A stretch of DNA of 64,000 nt from Acanthopleuribacter pedis (GTDB taxonomy: Bacteria; Acidobacteriota; Holophagae; Acanthopleuribacterales; Acanthopleuribacteraceae), in assembly GCF_017377855.1 (NCBI RefSeq), contig NZ_JAFREP010000004.1, positions 62,001-126,000 of the forward strand. The letters run 5' to 3'. Under the pieces are notes generated by a model, which was not told the DNA's origin, did no database searches, and was given only the letters and a program-made list of their open reading frames with translations. Below, one piece after another: positions 26,274 to 36,420 of the stretch; within the stretch, counting starts at the first letter, position 1, and the number at the start of each line of letters is the position of its first letter. The translations under genes were made by a program, and so were the position numbers.

Positions 26274-27386
26274 TTAATCCGCCGACGCCTCGTCGTCTTG
26301 GCCCAGGGACAAACCCAGTTTCTTGATCAGTCGGCGCAATTGGTAATAACTCAAACCCAAATCCTCGGCCGCCTTGGTTTGGTTAAACTGGTAACGCTGC
26401 AGTGCCGCTTCAATCATGCTCCGTTCCAAGGCCGCAACCGCATCCGGCAAATTGCTGACGCCGTTGGAACTTATAGGCGTTGGGGCCGCCGCTACCGCCG
26501 CAACGTCGGCAACGCCGCTTCGTAGATTAAGTGTTTTGCTTTCAGACGGATAGGGTTCGGGATCAACACAGGGGCGAAACGGTGATGCAAAAGGATCCAA
26601 CTCCAATTCCTCGATGACCTCGCCCTCGCTGCGGTATACGGCCCGTTCCACGGTGTTTTTCAACTCGCGTACGTTTCCCGGCCAATGGTAGGCCATCATC
26701 GACTCAATCGCGTAACGAGAGAACCGCGGCGCCGAACCCAAATCCATTTCTCTGGCCATCCGCACCGCGAAGTTAGAAGCCATCAGGGGAATATCTTCAA
26801 TGCGGCTGCGCAAAGGTGGCAGGGTAATGACCTCAAACGAGAGGCGGTCCAACAAATCTTCTTTGAAACGACCGCGCCGGCACAAGGTCGGTAAGTCCTG
26901 ATTGGTTGCCGCGATCACGCGCACATCCACGCCTATGGTGCCCACGCCGCCGACACGTTCGAATTCGCCGTATTCCAACACACGCAGCAATTTCTCCTGC
27001 AGGGCGTGGGGACTGTTGGCCAATTCATCCAAAAACAAGCTACCCTGATCCGCCAATTCAAATCGGCCGGGTTTGGCGCGCACCGCACCGGTAAAAGCAC
27101 CTTGCTCGTAACCGAACAGCTCCGATTCCAACAATTCCTTGGAGAAGGCCGCGCAGTTAATCGTGATGCGCGGCTGCTGCCAACGAGGGGAGAGGTAGTG
27201 CAGGCGTGCCGCAACCAATTCCTTGCCCGTCCCGCGTTCACCGATAATTAATATCGGTCGGTTCACCTTGGCCGCGCGCGATACGCGTTGCATGCAGTCC
27301 AAAAAGGTCTCCGACTCGCCCAACATCCGATACTTCTCGATCAAAGCGGCCTGGTTCTGTCGTTTCACAAATGGTTTACGGCTCAA
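26274..27386 (-). CDS. PspF-like sigma-54-dependent activator
   Basis: 370 aa from TTG 27386, which has GGGAGG five bases upstream; the frame continues to 27611 without a ribosome site. There is no receiver domain. The AAA+ domain begins almost at once: IIGERGTGKELVAARLHYLS Walker A, then ELFGYEQGAFTGAVRAKPG with the sigma-54 contact loop GAFTGA, SLFLDELA Walker B and WPGNVRELKNTVERAVYR. It is close in text to E. coli PspF, but adds a linker of about 60 residues rich in Ala/Pro/Ser before a Fis-type helix-turn-helix (NQTKAAEDLGLSYYQLRRLI). PspF controls membrane-stress genes and is inhibited by PspA; neither pspA nor pspBC is next to it here. Confidence 0.9.
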   Translation of the reverse strand: MSRKPFVKRQNQAALIEKYRMLGESETFLDCMQRVSRAAKVNRPILIIGERGTGKELVAARLHYLSPRWQQPRITINCAAFSKELLESELFGYEQGAFTGAVRAKPGRFELADQGSLFLDELANSPHALQEKLLRVLEYGEFERVGGVGTIGVDVRVIAATNQDLPTLCRRGRFKEDLLDRLSFEVITLPPLRSRIEDIPLMASNFAVRMAREMDLGSAPRFSRYAIESMMAYHWPGNVRELKNTVERAVYRSEGEVIEELELDPFASPFRPCVDPEPYPSESKTLNLRSGVADVAAVAAAPTPISSNGVSNLPDAVAALERSMIEAALQRYQFNQTKAAEDLGLSYYQLRRLIKKLGLSLGQDDEASAD

Positions 27387-27728
27387 AGACACCTCCCGGA
27401 TAGGCAACCATGGACTTATTTGGACGATAAAGGCGCCTTCAGGGCCGTTCACGGCCAAAGAGGACACCTGACGCACGCACACGAACGAACGGGCGAAACA
27501 GAAGGAAAAAGAGGGAAGCGGTAACCGAAAAAGCGTCCCCTTGGGTGACAAACAGGCGTCGTCACCCCGGCGCCGGGCCGAATCCACGACCACCCCGCAC
27601 CATGCGCTCACCTCAGGCTAATGTCACCCTCAAAACAACCGATATAATGCTAACGTGCTCGTCGATCATTACCAACCACCAAGCTGCCGGAAAACCACGT
27701 TCACCTGGTAACACCCTCAGGACACCCC

Positions 27729-28565
27729 ATGCCCCTTTTCCGACCCGAACAAGTTGATATCTTGGTTCAAGCCGTCCAACGCCTGGCCAGGGTACCCAAT
27801 GCGATTGTCTACCAGGTCATCCTTCAGGAAGCCGCTAAATTAACTTTGGCGCGCGGCGGCAGCCTGTTTACCTTTGAACACAACGGCCTGGTCCTGCGTG
27901 AATCACTTGATCAAGACCATGTTCCCGAGGTCATTCCCTTGCCCTTGCGTCCCGGCAGTGCCTTCGAAAGCGCCATCCGTGAACGGGAACCCCTACTGGT
28001 TAGCGATGTGGAACAACACAATCAAATCAAAACCAGCGGTTGGGCGGGCTACAACGACGGTTCCTTGATCATCCTGCCCATGATGGACGGCAACCAAAAC
28101 ATCAGCGCCATTATTAGCCTCCATAACAAGAGCGAACCCCCTTTTGTTCAAGCGGATTTAGACGCGGCCCGGATTCTCGCCACCTTTGCTTATGAAATGA
28201 TTCGCGCCCAGAAATCAGCCCTGTTGCTCCACCAACAGAAAACCTTTCAACGCAGCCTGTTCGAAGCCAATCCCAATGCCTTGTTGGTTCTCAACAGCAA
28301 TTACCAAATCGTTGACGCCAACCCACGGTTCTTTGACATGTTCGGGTATCGAGAAAACCAAGTACTCAACCAAAGCTTCTGGTGGCTCCTTCATCAAGCC
28401 GATCAAGAAAAGTTAAAAAAATTCTTTCATCAGACCGATAACCCTAAGGAGCGAACAACGTTCTCCGTTCGGAGCAAAAACAATCAGGTCCGATCAGTTG
28501 AAGGCCAAGTTGTGAAACTCTCCATTCGGGAGGAGCCCACCTTTCTGGTGACCTTCGTGCTTTAA
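27729..28565 (+). CDS. GAF-PAS sensory protein without output domain
   Basis: 278 aa, probably cytoplasmic, since no membrane segment is visible. Residues 10-160 read as a GAF domain (LTLARGGSLFTFEHNGLVLR, then LIILPMMDGNQNISAIISLH). Residues 175-278 read as a PAS domain (FEANPNALLVLNSNYQIVDA, then NPRFFDMFGYRENQVLNQSF). There is no kinase, GGDEF or DNA-binding domain. It is divergent from the PspF-like gene and 83 bases before the CheY-like gene, which suggests a signalling pair, but the partner is not proven. Confidence 0.75.
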   Translation: MPLFRPEQVDILVQAVQRLARVPNAIVYQVILQEAAKLTLARGGSLFTFEHNGLVLRESLDQDHVPEVIPLPLRPGSAFESAIREREPLLVSDVEQHNQIKTSGWAGYNDGSLIILPMMDGNQNISAIISLHNKSEPPFVQADLDAARILATFAYEMIRAQKSALLLHQQKTFQRSLFEANPNALLVLNSNYQIVDANPRFFDMFGYRENQVLNQSFWWLLHQADQEKLKKFFHQTDNPKERTTFSVRSKNNQVRSVEGQVVKLSIREEPTFLVTFVL

Positions 28566-28648
28566 CCTAAAGTGAGCGATACTAGGCTTAGGTTTTACAT
28601 CCTCTGATTGAAAGGCTTTTATGATGCATCACGCAAAAGGAGCAAACC

Positions 28649-29017
28649 GTGAAATTCTTGGTGATTGACGACAGCAGTACCATGCGTCGAATTGTGAAAA
28701 ATACGCTGGCCAAGATCGGTTACAGCGAAACCATCGAAGCGGAAAATGGAAAAGAAGCCCTTGATAAATTAACCGCCGAGGGACCGGTTGACATGATTGT
28801 CACCGATTGGAACATGCCGGTCATGGACGGCCTCACATTTGTGAAAAATGTACGCAGTGGTCCCTACCAACAAGTGCCCATTCTCATGGTCACCACCATG
28901 GCCGCCAAAGAAGATGTCATTCAAGCACTAAAAGCAGGGGTCAACAACTATGTGGTTAAACCCATGACACCCGAAACCCTACGCGAAAAAGTGGAAAGCA
29001 TCCTAAATAAAAGCTAA
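28649..29017 (+). CDS. CheY-like single-domain response regulator
   Basis: 122 aa, receiver domain only. All key residues are present: D7-D8, phosphoacceptor D53 (VTDWNMPVMDG), T82/T83 and K104 (YVVKPMTP). The text FLVIDDSSTMRRIVKNTL is very like chemotaxis CheY. No other chemotaxis gene is in the window, so it may serve a che cluster elsewhere or the GAF-PAS protein upstream. It is convergent with folC, with only four bases between the stop codons. Confidence 0.92.
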   Translation: MKFLVIDDSSTMRRIVKNTLAKIGYSETIEAENGKEALDKLTAEGPVDMIVTDWNMPVMDGLTFVKNVRSGPYQQVPILMVTTMAAKEDVIQALKAGVNNYVVKPMTPETLREKVESILNKS

Positions 29018-29021
29018 TTTT

Positions 29022-30101
29022 CTATATGGTGGGAAATCGTCGAAGGAATTCACCGACAAAGTACAAAGAGCCGGTCACCAAGACCGGTTCCTGCATCAGC
29101 GTCGACAGATCGTTCCAGTCCCCAAAACGCACCGTCTCCGGCCAAACACCCCTGTACACCTTTTCATAATCGCCTGGCAGCACCACCATGTCCGCGGAAA
29201 TGTTTTTAAATATTGAGACAAATTCACCAACGTTGCGATCCGCCGATAAGTTACAAAGCATCCTGATCGGTGAAGGATGGTGCTTTTGGAGCCATAGGAC
29301 AGTCGACTGCCATCCCGCCCGATTGTGACTGGCATCGACATAAAGATTTTGCGAAACCTTCATTTTTCGACCCAAGGGCAAAGCAAGTTCAGACAAAGGT
29401 TGAATAGGTAAAAAATAACAAAGCCGATTGTAACAGGTTAAATTATCTTCGATGGTTCCTTTATCACTATAGGTTTTTATCAGTGGCTTGATTTCTAGTA
29501 ATCGTGTTTTCACTGATGGATAGTTGTAAATCGAGGCCGGCAAAATAAAAGGTTTCCCCGTCCGCGCGATATCAATCTTTACTAGCGCAATCGCCTCTAC
29601 CGTATCACCCAAGATCCGGGTATGGTCAAGGGACACATTGGTCAAAACCATCAGCTCGGGTGCCAAAGCGTTCACCGCATCCCAGCGGCCACCCAGCCCC
29701 ACTTCAAAAACCGCCCAATCAACCGCTTCCCGTTGGAACACCACCACCGCGGTGAGCAACATCAACTCAAAGTACGACAGGGTGCGCGGGTCGATCTTTT
29801 GGGAAAGAAAAGCATATGCTTCTTGCCAAACCCGATCCGCAACAAAGTTACCATTGATCGTAATCCGCTCGCGAATGTCGACCAGGTGCGGCGAACAAAA
29901 CAAACCCACCTTCCCCGGGAGTTGTTTCATTAGGTTAAACGCCAAGGTGCCTTTGCCGTTGGTTCCCCCAACAGTGACATGTCGGTAGGCATGGTGCGGA
30001 TGTTGGAGCGACGCCAAGGCGTCGCGGATGGGTCCGAGGCCGGGATTCAAGCTTTTCCACTCATTCAGGTGGTCAAAAACCGCTACTGGCGCCTTTTTCA
30101 C
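29022..30101 (-). CDS. folC: Folylpolyglutamate/dihydrofolate synthase
   Basis: 359 aa, shorter than the usual 400-430, mainly in the C-terminal domain. The P-loop VTVGGTNGKGTLAFNL is at about residues 42-57, followed by GLFCSPHLVDIRERITING and FEVGLGGRWDAVNAL. FolC adds glutamates to folates and/or makes dihydrofolate from dihydropteroate in the cytoplasm. It is the last gene of the minus-strand run from mnmE to folC. Whether it has both activities cannot be told. Confidence 0.9.
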   Translation of the reverse strand: MKKAPVAVFDHLNEWKSLNPGLGPIRDALASLQHPHHAYRHVTVGGTNGKGTLAFNLMKQLPGKVGLFCSPHLVDIRERITINGNFVADRVWQEAYAFLSQKIDPRTLSYFELMLLTAVVVFQREAVDWAVFEVGLGGRWDAVNALAPELMVLTNVSLDHTRILGDTVEAIALVKIDIARTGKPFILPASIYNYPSVKTRLLEIKPLIKTYSDKGTIEDNLTCYNRLCYFLPIQPLSELALPLGRKMKVSQNLYVDASHNRAGWQSTVLWLQKHHPSPIRMLCNLSADRNVGEFVSIFKNISADMVVLPGDYEKVYRGVWPETVRFGDWNDLSTLMQEPVLVTGSLYFVGEFLRRFPTI

Positions 30102-30254
30102 GCGACCCTCTACAGAACCTTATTGTTTCTAAAGCTTTAAAGAACGCTGATGCTTAACTCAACGAGATTTTCATTTTCACAGCCCCCCCCTTGGTGGATA
30201 GGGAGATCTACCAGGAAAATAAGTTTAAAAATCGTCTTTTGCGGGGTTCTTCGC

Positions 30255-31112
30255 CTAATTTTTCGATGTCCCGCTAAAAAAGGTCAGGTACTTGATCAGT
30301 TTGTCACGCATTTCACCGCGGGTCACGATGGCATCGAGCATGCCGTGCTCCAGCAAAAACTCGGAGCGTTGGAAGCCAGGCGGTAATTCCTGACGAATCG
30401 TCTGTTGAATGACACGGGGTCCGGCGAATCCAATCAGTGCCTTAGGCTCCGCGATATTGATATCACCCAACATGGCATAACTGGCCGTGACGCCACCGGT
30501 GGTTGGATCGGTCAAAACGCTAATAAACGGCAGTTGTTTTTCGGCCAAGCGAGCTAGGGCCGCGGAGATCTTGGCCATTTGCATCAGGGAAATCGCGCCT
30601 TCCATCATGCGCGCGCCACCGCTGCAGGAGAAAATAATTACCGCCAGGCCTTCTTCCGTGGCCAGTTCAATGCCGCGTGTCAGCTTCTCCCCGACAACCG
30701 AACCCATCGAACCGCCGAGAAAAGAGAAATCCATCACGCTGATCACGGCCGAGGATTTGCCCAGTTTTCCTTTAGCAACCCACACCGCTTCCTGGACTTT
30801 CTTGAGGTCCGCCTGCTTCTTTAACTGGTCCTTGTAAGCCTTAGCCGCTTTAAAAGAAAGCGGATCCAATGGCTGAACATCATCAAACAAGAGTTCAAAG
30901 GCGCCCTCATCAAACAATAAAGCAAGACGTTCTTCTGGTGAAACACGGAAGTGATAGTCGCATTTAGGGCAAACATTGTTATTGCGTTTCAGTTCTTGGC
31001 GGTAAATGATCTCTTTACAGCCTAAACATTTGTCCCACAACCCCTCAGGAATGGCGCTTTTCTTCTCTTTCGCGGGTTTAATGGGGGACGATTTCTTAAT
31101 GAACCAAGACAT
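30255..31112 (-). CDS. accD: Acetyl-CoA carboxylase carboxyltransferase subunit beta
   Basis: 285 aa, standard length. It moves the carboxyl group from biotin to acetyl-CoA together with AccA, giving malonyl-CoA for fatty-acid synthesis. The N-terminal zinc ribbon has C-x2-C (CLGC) and C-x2-C (CPKC), and the crotonase-like core shows FLGGSMGSVVGEKLTRGIEL, FSCSGGARMMEGAISLMQMA and GPRVIQQTI. folC follows at 153 bases, a common accD-folC arrangement in bacteria. Confidence 0.96.
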   Translation of the reverse strand: MSWFIKKSSPIKPAKEKKSAIPEGLWDKCLGCKEIIYRQELKRNNNVCPKCDYHFRVSPEERLALLFDEGAFELLFDDVQPLDPLSFKAAKAYKDQLKKQADLKKVQEAVWVAKGKLGKSSAVISVMDFSFLGGSMGSVVGEKLTRGIELATEEGLAVIIFSCSGGARMMEGAISLMQMAKISAALARLAEKQLPFISVLTDPTTGGVTASYAMLGDINIAEPKALIGFAGPRVIQQTIRQELPPGFQRSEFLLEHGMLDAIVTRGEMRDKLIKYLTFFSGTSKN

Positions 31113-31169
31113 GGCAACGTATCCTAATCGAGTGTGTTTTCAAAAGAACGCATGGGGTGGGTAAAGGAG

Positions 31170-31511
31170 CTAAGTGTCTGCAATCATAACGCATTTTCCA
31201 TCAAAAATGGCTCCCGGTTTTATGTCTAAAACACCCACACGGATGTCGGCCAGCACCTGACCACCCTCTTCGATCTGAAGATGGCGACATTGAGTAACCT
31301 CGCCACTGACCTTTCCCATCACCACCAAACGACCCACCGAAATGGAACCGTCAACCGTTGCATTTTCACCAATAATCAGCTGGTCGGTTGACTCAATGTC
31401 ACCGGAAAAGTCACCGTCGATTCGCATCTTATTGGAGAACTGAAGGGATCCCTCGAAGCGGGTTCCCTCCGAGAGAAACCCGCACATAAACCCATTATCC
31501 TTCTGCGTCAT
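31170..31511 (-). CDS. Bactofilin-family cytoskeletal protein
   Basis: 113 aa. The text FLSEGTRFEGSLQFSNKMRI, then DGDFSGDIESTDQLIIGENA and GSISVGRLVVMGKVSGEV, is the bactofilin right-handed beta-helix domain, which polymerises without nucleotide. The N- and C-terminal tails are short. The gene overlaps the end of parB by 17 bases, so it is translated with the chromosome-segregation pair. In Myxococcus bactofilins scaffold the ParABS machinery; a similar link here is inference. Confidence 0.93.
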   Translation of the reverse strand: MTQKDNGFMCGFLSEGTRFEGSLQFSNKMRIDGDFSGDIESTDQLIIGENATVDGSISVGRLVVMGKVSGEVTQCRHLQIEEGGQVLADIRVGVLDIKPGAIFDGKCVMIADT

Positions 31512-32370
31512 CCTGTCCCCCTTCAGAGGATAGAAAGGTCAGAAGTTTTTTAAACTCGTCTTCACTACCATAAGCAATGGTAATTTTTCCCTTCTTCACA
31601 TCCCCGGAAATACTCACTTTCTGATTTAAATATTTGCGCAATACGCTTTCGGATTCCTTGAGAATGGGATCCTTCTTGGCCTTCGGTGGCTTTTTGCGTT
31701 CTTCTTTCTCCAAGGCCACCCGCTTTTCCAATTCACGAACCGACCATTTTTGATCGATGCATTGGCGCGCCAAACGAATCATCTTCTCTTTGTCTTCCAG
31801 CGTAATCAAACAACGCGCGTGCCCGAAGGAAAGAACCAAATCCTGAATCATGTTTTTGATATCGTCGGGCAAACGCAACAACCGCAGGGTATTCGAAATG
31901 GTTACGCGGCTTTTGCCAAGGTTGGTCGCCAAACTTTCGTGGGTAAAATCATGGGTATCAATCAGTTTCCGATAAGCCAAGGCCTCTTCAATCGGATTCA
32001 GTTCCTGGCGTTGAATGTTCTCCAACAAAGCCAGGGACAGCATTTGCCCTTTTTCAACCTGCCGTACCACCGCGGGAATCTTGGTGTAACCCGCCAGTTT
32101 GGTCGCACGCCAACGCCGTTCACCCGCGATAACAATGTAGCGGCTCCCCTGTTGCGTGACAATAATGGGTTGAATCACGCCGTTGTGGCGGATTGATTCT
32201 GAAAGTTCGAACAGCTGGTTTTCGTGAAATTTTTGGCGCGGTTGATCCGGGTTGGGATCAATGAGCTTGACATCAATTTCCTGGAGTAAATCGCGAATCT
32301 CTTCCTGTTCCTTGGGAACCGAGGGAATGAGCGCGCTAAGCCCCTTTCCGAGCCCTAACTTTTTCGCCAT
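31495..32370 (-). CDS. parB: Chromosome partitioning protein ParB
   Basis: 291 aa. The start KKLGLGKGLSALIPS is typical of chromosomal ParB. The CTPase/ParB domain has VIAGERRWRATKLAG and then LSLALLENIQRQELNPIEEA, and the DNA-binding helix-turn-helix follows (ATNLGKSRVTISNTLRLLRL, then LSFGHARCLI). The C-terminus is a dimerisation helix. It should load on the parS site at 36427-36442. Its start overlaps parA by 35 bases. Confidence 0.97.
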   Translation of the reverse strand: MAKKLGLGKGLSALIPSVPKEQEEIRDLLQEIDVKLIDPNPDQPRQKFHENQLFELSESIRHNGVIQPIIVTQQGSRYIVIAGERRWRATKLAGYTKIPAVVRQVEKGQMLSLALLENIQRQELNPIEEALAYRKLIDTHDFTHESLATNLGKSRVTISNTLRLLRLPDDIKNMIQDLVLSFGHARCLITLEDKEKMIRLARQCIDQKWSVRELEKRVALEKEERKKPPKAKKDPILKESESVLRKYLNQKVSISGDVKKGKITIAYGSEDEFKKLLTFLSSEGGQDDAEG

Positions 32371-33121
32371 TTAAAAACTCCTTGGCTAGTTTGAGGTATG
32401 CTTGCGCACCTTTGCTTTTCATGTCGTAAAGCATTGCCGGTTTACCAAAACTGGGTGCTTCGCTAAGACGTACATTGCGAGGAATGACCGTTTTGTACAA
32501 CTGATTGCCAAAGAAGCCTTTTACGTCTTGCAACACTTGTTGGCTAAGGTTGGTGCGCTCGTCATACATGGTCACAATCACACCAGTAATTTGCAAGCTG
32601 GGGTTGAGTCGTTTTTTGACCAATTCAATCGTACCCACCAAATCGCGTACCCCTTCCAGCGCGTAATATTCCGCCTGAATGGGAATCACAACCCCGTCCG
32701 ATGCGGTTAGAGCGTTTACCGTCAACAAACTCAAACTGGGTGGGCAATCGATAAAAATGAAATCAAATTTGTCTTTCACGGGCTCCAGCAGGTTCTTCAA
32801 CACGAACTCACGGCCGACCTCGTTCACCAATTCAACCTCGGCCGCCGCCAAGTTGCGGTGACCCGAGACGGCATATAAGGTGGGAATCTCACATTCGATC
32901 ATCGCCTGCTCCAAGGTGATTTCACCCGCAAGCACATGATAAATGTTGTGGTTCGCCTCATCCTTATCGATGTTGACGCCGCTGGTTGCATTGCCCTGGG
33001 GATCGAAGTCGATCAACAGGATTTTTTTGTCGATCGCGGCCAAAGAAGCCGCGAGATTGACGGCGGTTGTGGTTTTGCCCACACCGCCCTTTTGATTCAC
33101 AATGCCAATGATCTGACCCAT
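32336..33121 (-). CDS. parA: Chromosome partitioning ATPase ParA
   Basis: 261 aa. The deviant Walker A motif VNQKGGVGKTTTAVNLAASL is at residues 8-27, followed by LLIDFDPQGNAT and FIDCPPSLSLLT. It is a Soj/ParA-type ATPase that drives origin segregation with ParB-parS. It overlaps parB and follows mnmG, the usual origin-proximal order. Confidence 0.97.
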   Translation of the reverse strand: MGQIIGIVNQKGGVGKTTTAVNLAASLAAIDKKILLIDFDPQGNATSGVNIDKDEANHNIYHVLAGEITLEQAMIECEIPTLYAVSGHRNLAAAEVELVNEVGREFVLKNLLEPVKDKFDFIFIDCPPSLSLLTVNALTASDGVVIPIQAEYYALEGVRDLVGTIELVKKRLNPSLQITGVIVTMYDERTNLSQQVLQDVKGFFGNQLYKTVIPRNVRLSEAPSFGKPAMLYDMKSKGAQAYLKLAKEFLNGEKVRARKGA

Positions 33122-33157
33122 GAAAATATCCTCGTTTAAGGCGTTAGCACTTTTAAT

Positions 33158-35029
33158 TTAAGCGGTCTTTTGTTTGTGATTCATAAACCGTTTCACAAAA
33201 ACATGCAAAATAGCCAGGGTACTGGCGTTCATGCCGCTAATGCGTGAGGCTTGATCCAGCGTTTTAGGACGAATTGCCGTTAGTTTCTCATACATTTCCC
33301 GTCGCAGGCTAGGCACGGTGCTGTAATCAAAATCCTCGGGGATCTCTAAACGGCGCAAGCTTTCGATCTTTGCCAGTTCCTCATTCTCTTTTTCCACGTA
33401 AGGCGCGTAGCGGATTTTGTTTTCCAAAACCTCGGAGAACGCCGTTTCCAGTTGTAGATCTTCCGCGCAACCCAAAATCGTCTCCAGATTGACCTTGGGT
33501 CGGCGCAACAAATCATGGGCGGTGACCACCTGTTTTAAGGGAATGCCCGCCGCTTGATAACGCTCGCGATTTTCCTGGTTGGGTTTGATTCGGTACTTCT
33601 GTAAGCGATCTATGTCGCGGGTGATGGCCGCATACTTTTCTTCAACCGCCGCCATCTCCGTTTCGTTCAACATGCCCAATTCAAAACCCAGTGGTGCGAG
33701 ACGTTCGTCCGCGGTGAACACATCCAACAACAAGCGATGTTCCGCTCGCGAGGTGAACATGCGATAGGGTTCTTTGGTTCCTTTGGTCACTAAGTCATCA
33801 ATCAACACACCCATGTAGGCCTGGTCGCGTTTCAAAACAAAAGCTTCTTTTTGCTGAACCTGGCGGGCCGCGTTGACACCGGCGATAAAACCTTGGGCCG
33901 CCGCTTCCTCGTAACCAGAAGTTCCGTTGATTTGTCCCGCCATGTACAAACCCCCTACCCTTTTGGTTTCGAGGGTCGCCTTACATTCAGTGGGATCGAT
34001 GTGATCGTATTCCACCGCGTAGCCAGGACGCAAAATCTCACAGGACGCCAAACCAGGAATGGTTCGGTACAAATCTTTTTGGACATCAATCGGTAAACAG
34101 GTCGACATCCCATTCACATAAACTTCAATCGTGTGATGGGATTCCGGTTCCAAGAAGATCTGATGACGGTTGCGATCCGGGAACTTCACCACCTTGTCTT
34201 CAATACTGGGACAGTAGCGCGGTCCCACCCCTTGGATCTCACCGGAGAACAAAGGCGAACGATGCAGGTTGTCCTGAATCATCTGGTGGGTACGTTCATT
34301 GGTGTAACCGTGGTGGCAGCAAACCTGTTCCAATTTGGTCTGATTCGTCCCGTAGGAAAAAAACACGGGATCGGGATCGCCCCACTGGGCATCGAATTTT
34401 GTGTAATCAATCGACTTGCGATGAAGCCGCGCGGGCGTACCTGTTTTCATACGGCCCAAGGCGAAACCTAAATCCAAAATCGAAGCGCTCAGTTCTTGTG
34501 CCGCCAACTCGTTACAGCGTCCCGCGTCATAGGTGGTTTCGCCGATATAAATTTTGCCACGCAGGAAGGTACCGGTGGTTACGATCACCGCTTGGGCGCG
34601 AAGTTCATCGCCGTCTTTCAAACGCACGCCGACGACGCGTTCCCCTTCCACCAGCAGTCGGGTCACGATCCCCTGACGAATCATCAGGTTTTCTTTCGCT
34701 TCCAAGGTCATGCGCATCACCTGACGGTAAGCAACCTTGTCGGACTGACAACGCGGTGCTTGAACCGCCGGGCCGCGACTGCGATTGAGCATACGAAATT
34801 GGATCCCCGTCGCGTCGGCGATTTTGGGCATCAAACCCCCCATCGCATCCAATTCGCGAACCATGTGACCTTTGGCCAATCCGCCGACCGCCGGGTTACA
34901 GGACATTTGTCCGACCGCGTCGAGGTTAATGGTAAAGACGACCGTGTTTAATCCCATCGTCACACAGGCCCAGGCCGCCTCGCAGCCCGCGTGGCCCGCG
35001 CCAATCACAATCACATCCGTAGCGTTCAT
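33158..35029 (-). CDS. mnmG: tRNA uridine-5-carboxymethylaminomethyl modification enzyme MnmG
   Basis: 623 aa. The FAD motif [13 protein letters not shown] is at residues 7-19, followed by [20 protein letters not shown] and [14 protein letters not shown]. The C-terminal helical domain ends normally. With MnmE it installs the cmnm5 group on the wobble uridine of some tRNAs. The stop codon of mnmE lies three bases upstream, so they are one operon. Confidence 0.97.
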   Translation of the reverse strand: MNATDVIVIGAGHAGCEAAWACVTMGLNTVVFTINLDAVGQMSCNPAVGGLAKGHMVRELDAMGGLMPKIADATGIQFRMLNRSRGPAVQAPRCQSDKVAYRQVMRMTLEAKENLMIRQGIVTRLLVEGERVVGVRLKDGDELRAQAVIVTTGTFLRGKIYIGETTYDAGRCNELAAQELSASILDLGFALGRMKTGTPARLHRKSIDYTKFDAQWGDPDPVFFSYGTNQTKLEQVCCHHGYTNERTHQMIQDNLHRSPLFSGEIQGVGPRYCPSIEDKVVKFPDRNRHQIFLEPESHHTIEVYVNGMSTCLPIDVQKDLYRTIPGLASCEILRPGYAVEYDHIDPTECKATLETKRVGGLYMAGQINGTSGYEEAAAQGFIAGVNAARQVQQKEAFVLKRDQAYMGVLIDDLVTKGTKEPYRMFTSRAEHRLLLDVFTADERLAPLGFELGMLNETEMAAVEEKYAAITRDIDRLQKYRIKPNQENRERYQAAGIPLKQVVTAHDLLRRPKVNLETILGCAEDLQLETAFSEVLENKIRYAPYVEKENEELAKIESLRRLEIPEDFDYSTVPSLRREMYEKLTAIRPKTLDQASRISGMNASTLAILHVFVKRFMNHKQKTA

Positions 35030-35032
35030 ATT

Positions 35033-36397
35033 TTATTTTCCCAAACAAAAATTAGAGAACATGCGGTCCAGTATGTCCTCAACGTCGGTTTCACCGGTTA
35101 GTTCTCCTAACTGCTGACGGGCGGCATTTAAATATGAGCTTAAGACCTCTTCGCCGAATCCCATGTCGAAATCGTCTGCTGCCGATTTTAATAAGGTTGA
35201 AACCGTTGAAATTATTTCTTCTTGGCGTTGGTTAATCAAGTACACCGATTGACCTGCCATAACCGTCGACAATCTTATCACAATTTGTTGTTCCAGCTGC
35301 CGCAAACCCTTGCCGGTCAAGGCTGAAACCGGAACGCGCGCCTTCATTTGATCGTCCTTTTCGGCCACGTGCGATTCTTCCACCAAATCCTGTTTGGTGA
35401 CGACCTCGAACCACTTCTCTTGGGTAAGCTCTTTGAGTTGCGGGTAAGGCTCACGGGGTTCGGCCGCGTCGTTAAGGAACAAAACCAAATCGACGTCGTG
35501 AAGTAGTTCGTAAATCTTTTGGATCCCCAATTGTTCAATGCGGTCATTGCTGTCCCGAATCCCGGCGCTGTCCATCAGGATAATGGGTAAACCGCCGATT
35601 TCGATTTGCTCACTAATCAGGTCACGGGTTGTTCCCGGTAACTCGGTGACGATGGCGCGTTCATGTCGAACCAAGGTGTTAAACAAGGTGCTTTTGCCTA
35701 CATTGGGTTCACCGGTTAACAGCACCTTAAAACCCCGCTTCATCGCCAGTGAAAAACGCGCCGTCTGTTCAAGGCGTTTAAAAGCATCAACCATGGTTTT
35801 CAGTTTTCCGGCAAGCTGTTCGCGCTGCAAGGCGTCAATGTCTTCTTCACCATAATCAATCGTTGCCTCGATGTGGGCCTGCATCTGCAACATCTGTTCA
35901 ACCTGTTCATTAATAAATGTAACCAGGGGTCCATGGGATTGGCGACGAATCAAATCTGCCTGGTAACGGGTATTGGCTTCGATCAAACCATTCACCGCCT
36001 CGGCCGCCAGCAAATCCATCTTCCCGTTCAAGACCGCACGCATTGTGAATTCACCGGGGCGCGCTTGCCGCGCGCCCAAGTTGGTGAGACTTGTTTGAAT
36101 CGCCTGAATCAATACCGGATTGCCATGACAACTGATCTCCACCATATCTTGACCGGTATAGGAACGTGGACCACGAAAGGTCGTCACCATCACATCGTCG
36201 ACCAAACCTTCCACATCCATCCAATCGCCATAACGGGGAGCCCATGGTTTCAAAGGCGCCTTACCCTTGGGACGAAAACAATGCGCCACCAACCCCAAAC
36301 AACCTTCACCGGACACCCGAACAATTGCCAAGGCAGATTTCGCTTGCGCCGGCGTTGCCGGCGCAACAATCACATCGACGTCGCTGTACCGTCCCAT
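35033..36397 (-). CDS. mnmE: tRNA modification GTPase MnmE
   Basis: 454 aa. The N-terminal THF-binding domain is followed by the G domain with GEPNVGKSTLFNTLV (Walker A), MDSAGIRDS (G3) and TKQDLVE (G4). The protein ends with FCLGK, the conserved C-terminal cysteine motif. It works with MnmG on tRNA wobble uridines. The parS site lies 24 bases upstream of its start codon. Confidence 0.97.
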   Translation of the reverse strand: MGRYSDVDVIVAPATPAQAKSALAIVRVSGEGCLGLVAHCFRPKGKAPLKPWAPRYGDWMDVEGLVDDVMVTTFRGPRSYTGQDMVEISCHGNPVLIQAIQTSLTNLGARQARPGEFTMRAVLNGKMDLLAAEAVNGLIEANTRYQADLIRRQSHGPLVTFINEQVEQMLQMQAHIEATIDYGEEDIDALQREQLAGKLKTMVDAFKRLEQTARFSLAMKRGFKVLLTGEPNVGKSTLFNTLVRHERAIVTELPGTTRDLISEQIEIGGLPIILMDSAGIRDSNDRIEQLGIQKIYELLHDVDLVLFLNDAAEPREPYPQLKELTQEKWFEVVTKQDLVEESHVAEKDDQMKARVPVSALTGKGLRQLEQQIVIRLSTVMAGQSVYLINQRQEEIISTVSTLLKSAADDFDMGFGEEVLSSYLNAARQQLGELTGETDVEDILDRMFSNFCLGK

Positions 36398-36420
36398 ACC
36401 CCTCTCCCAAAAAAAATTTT

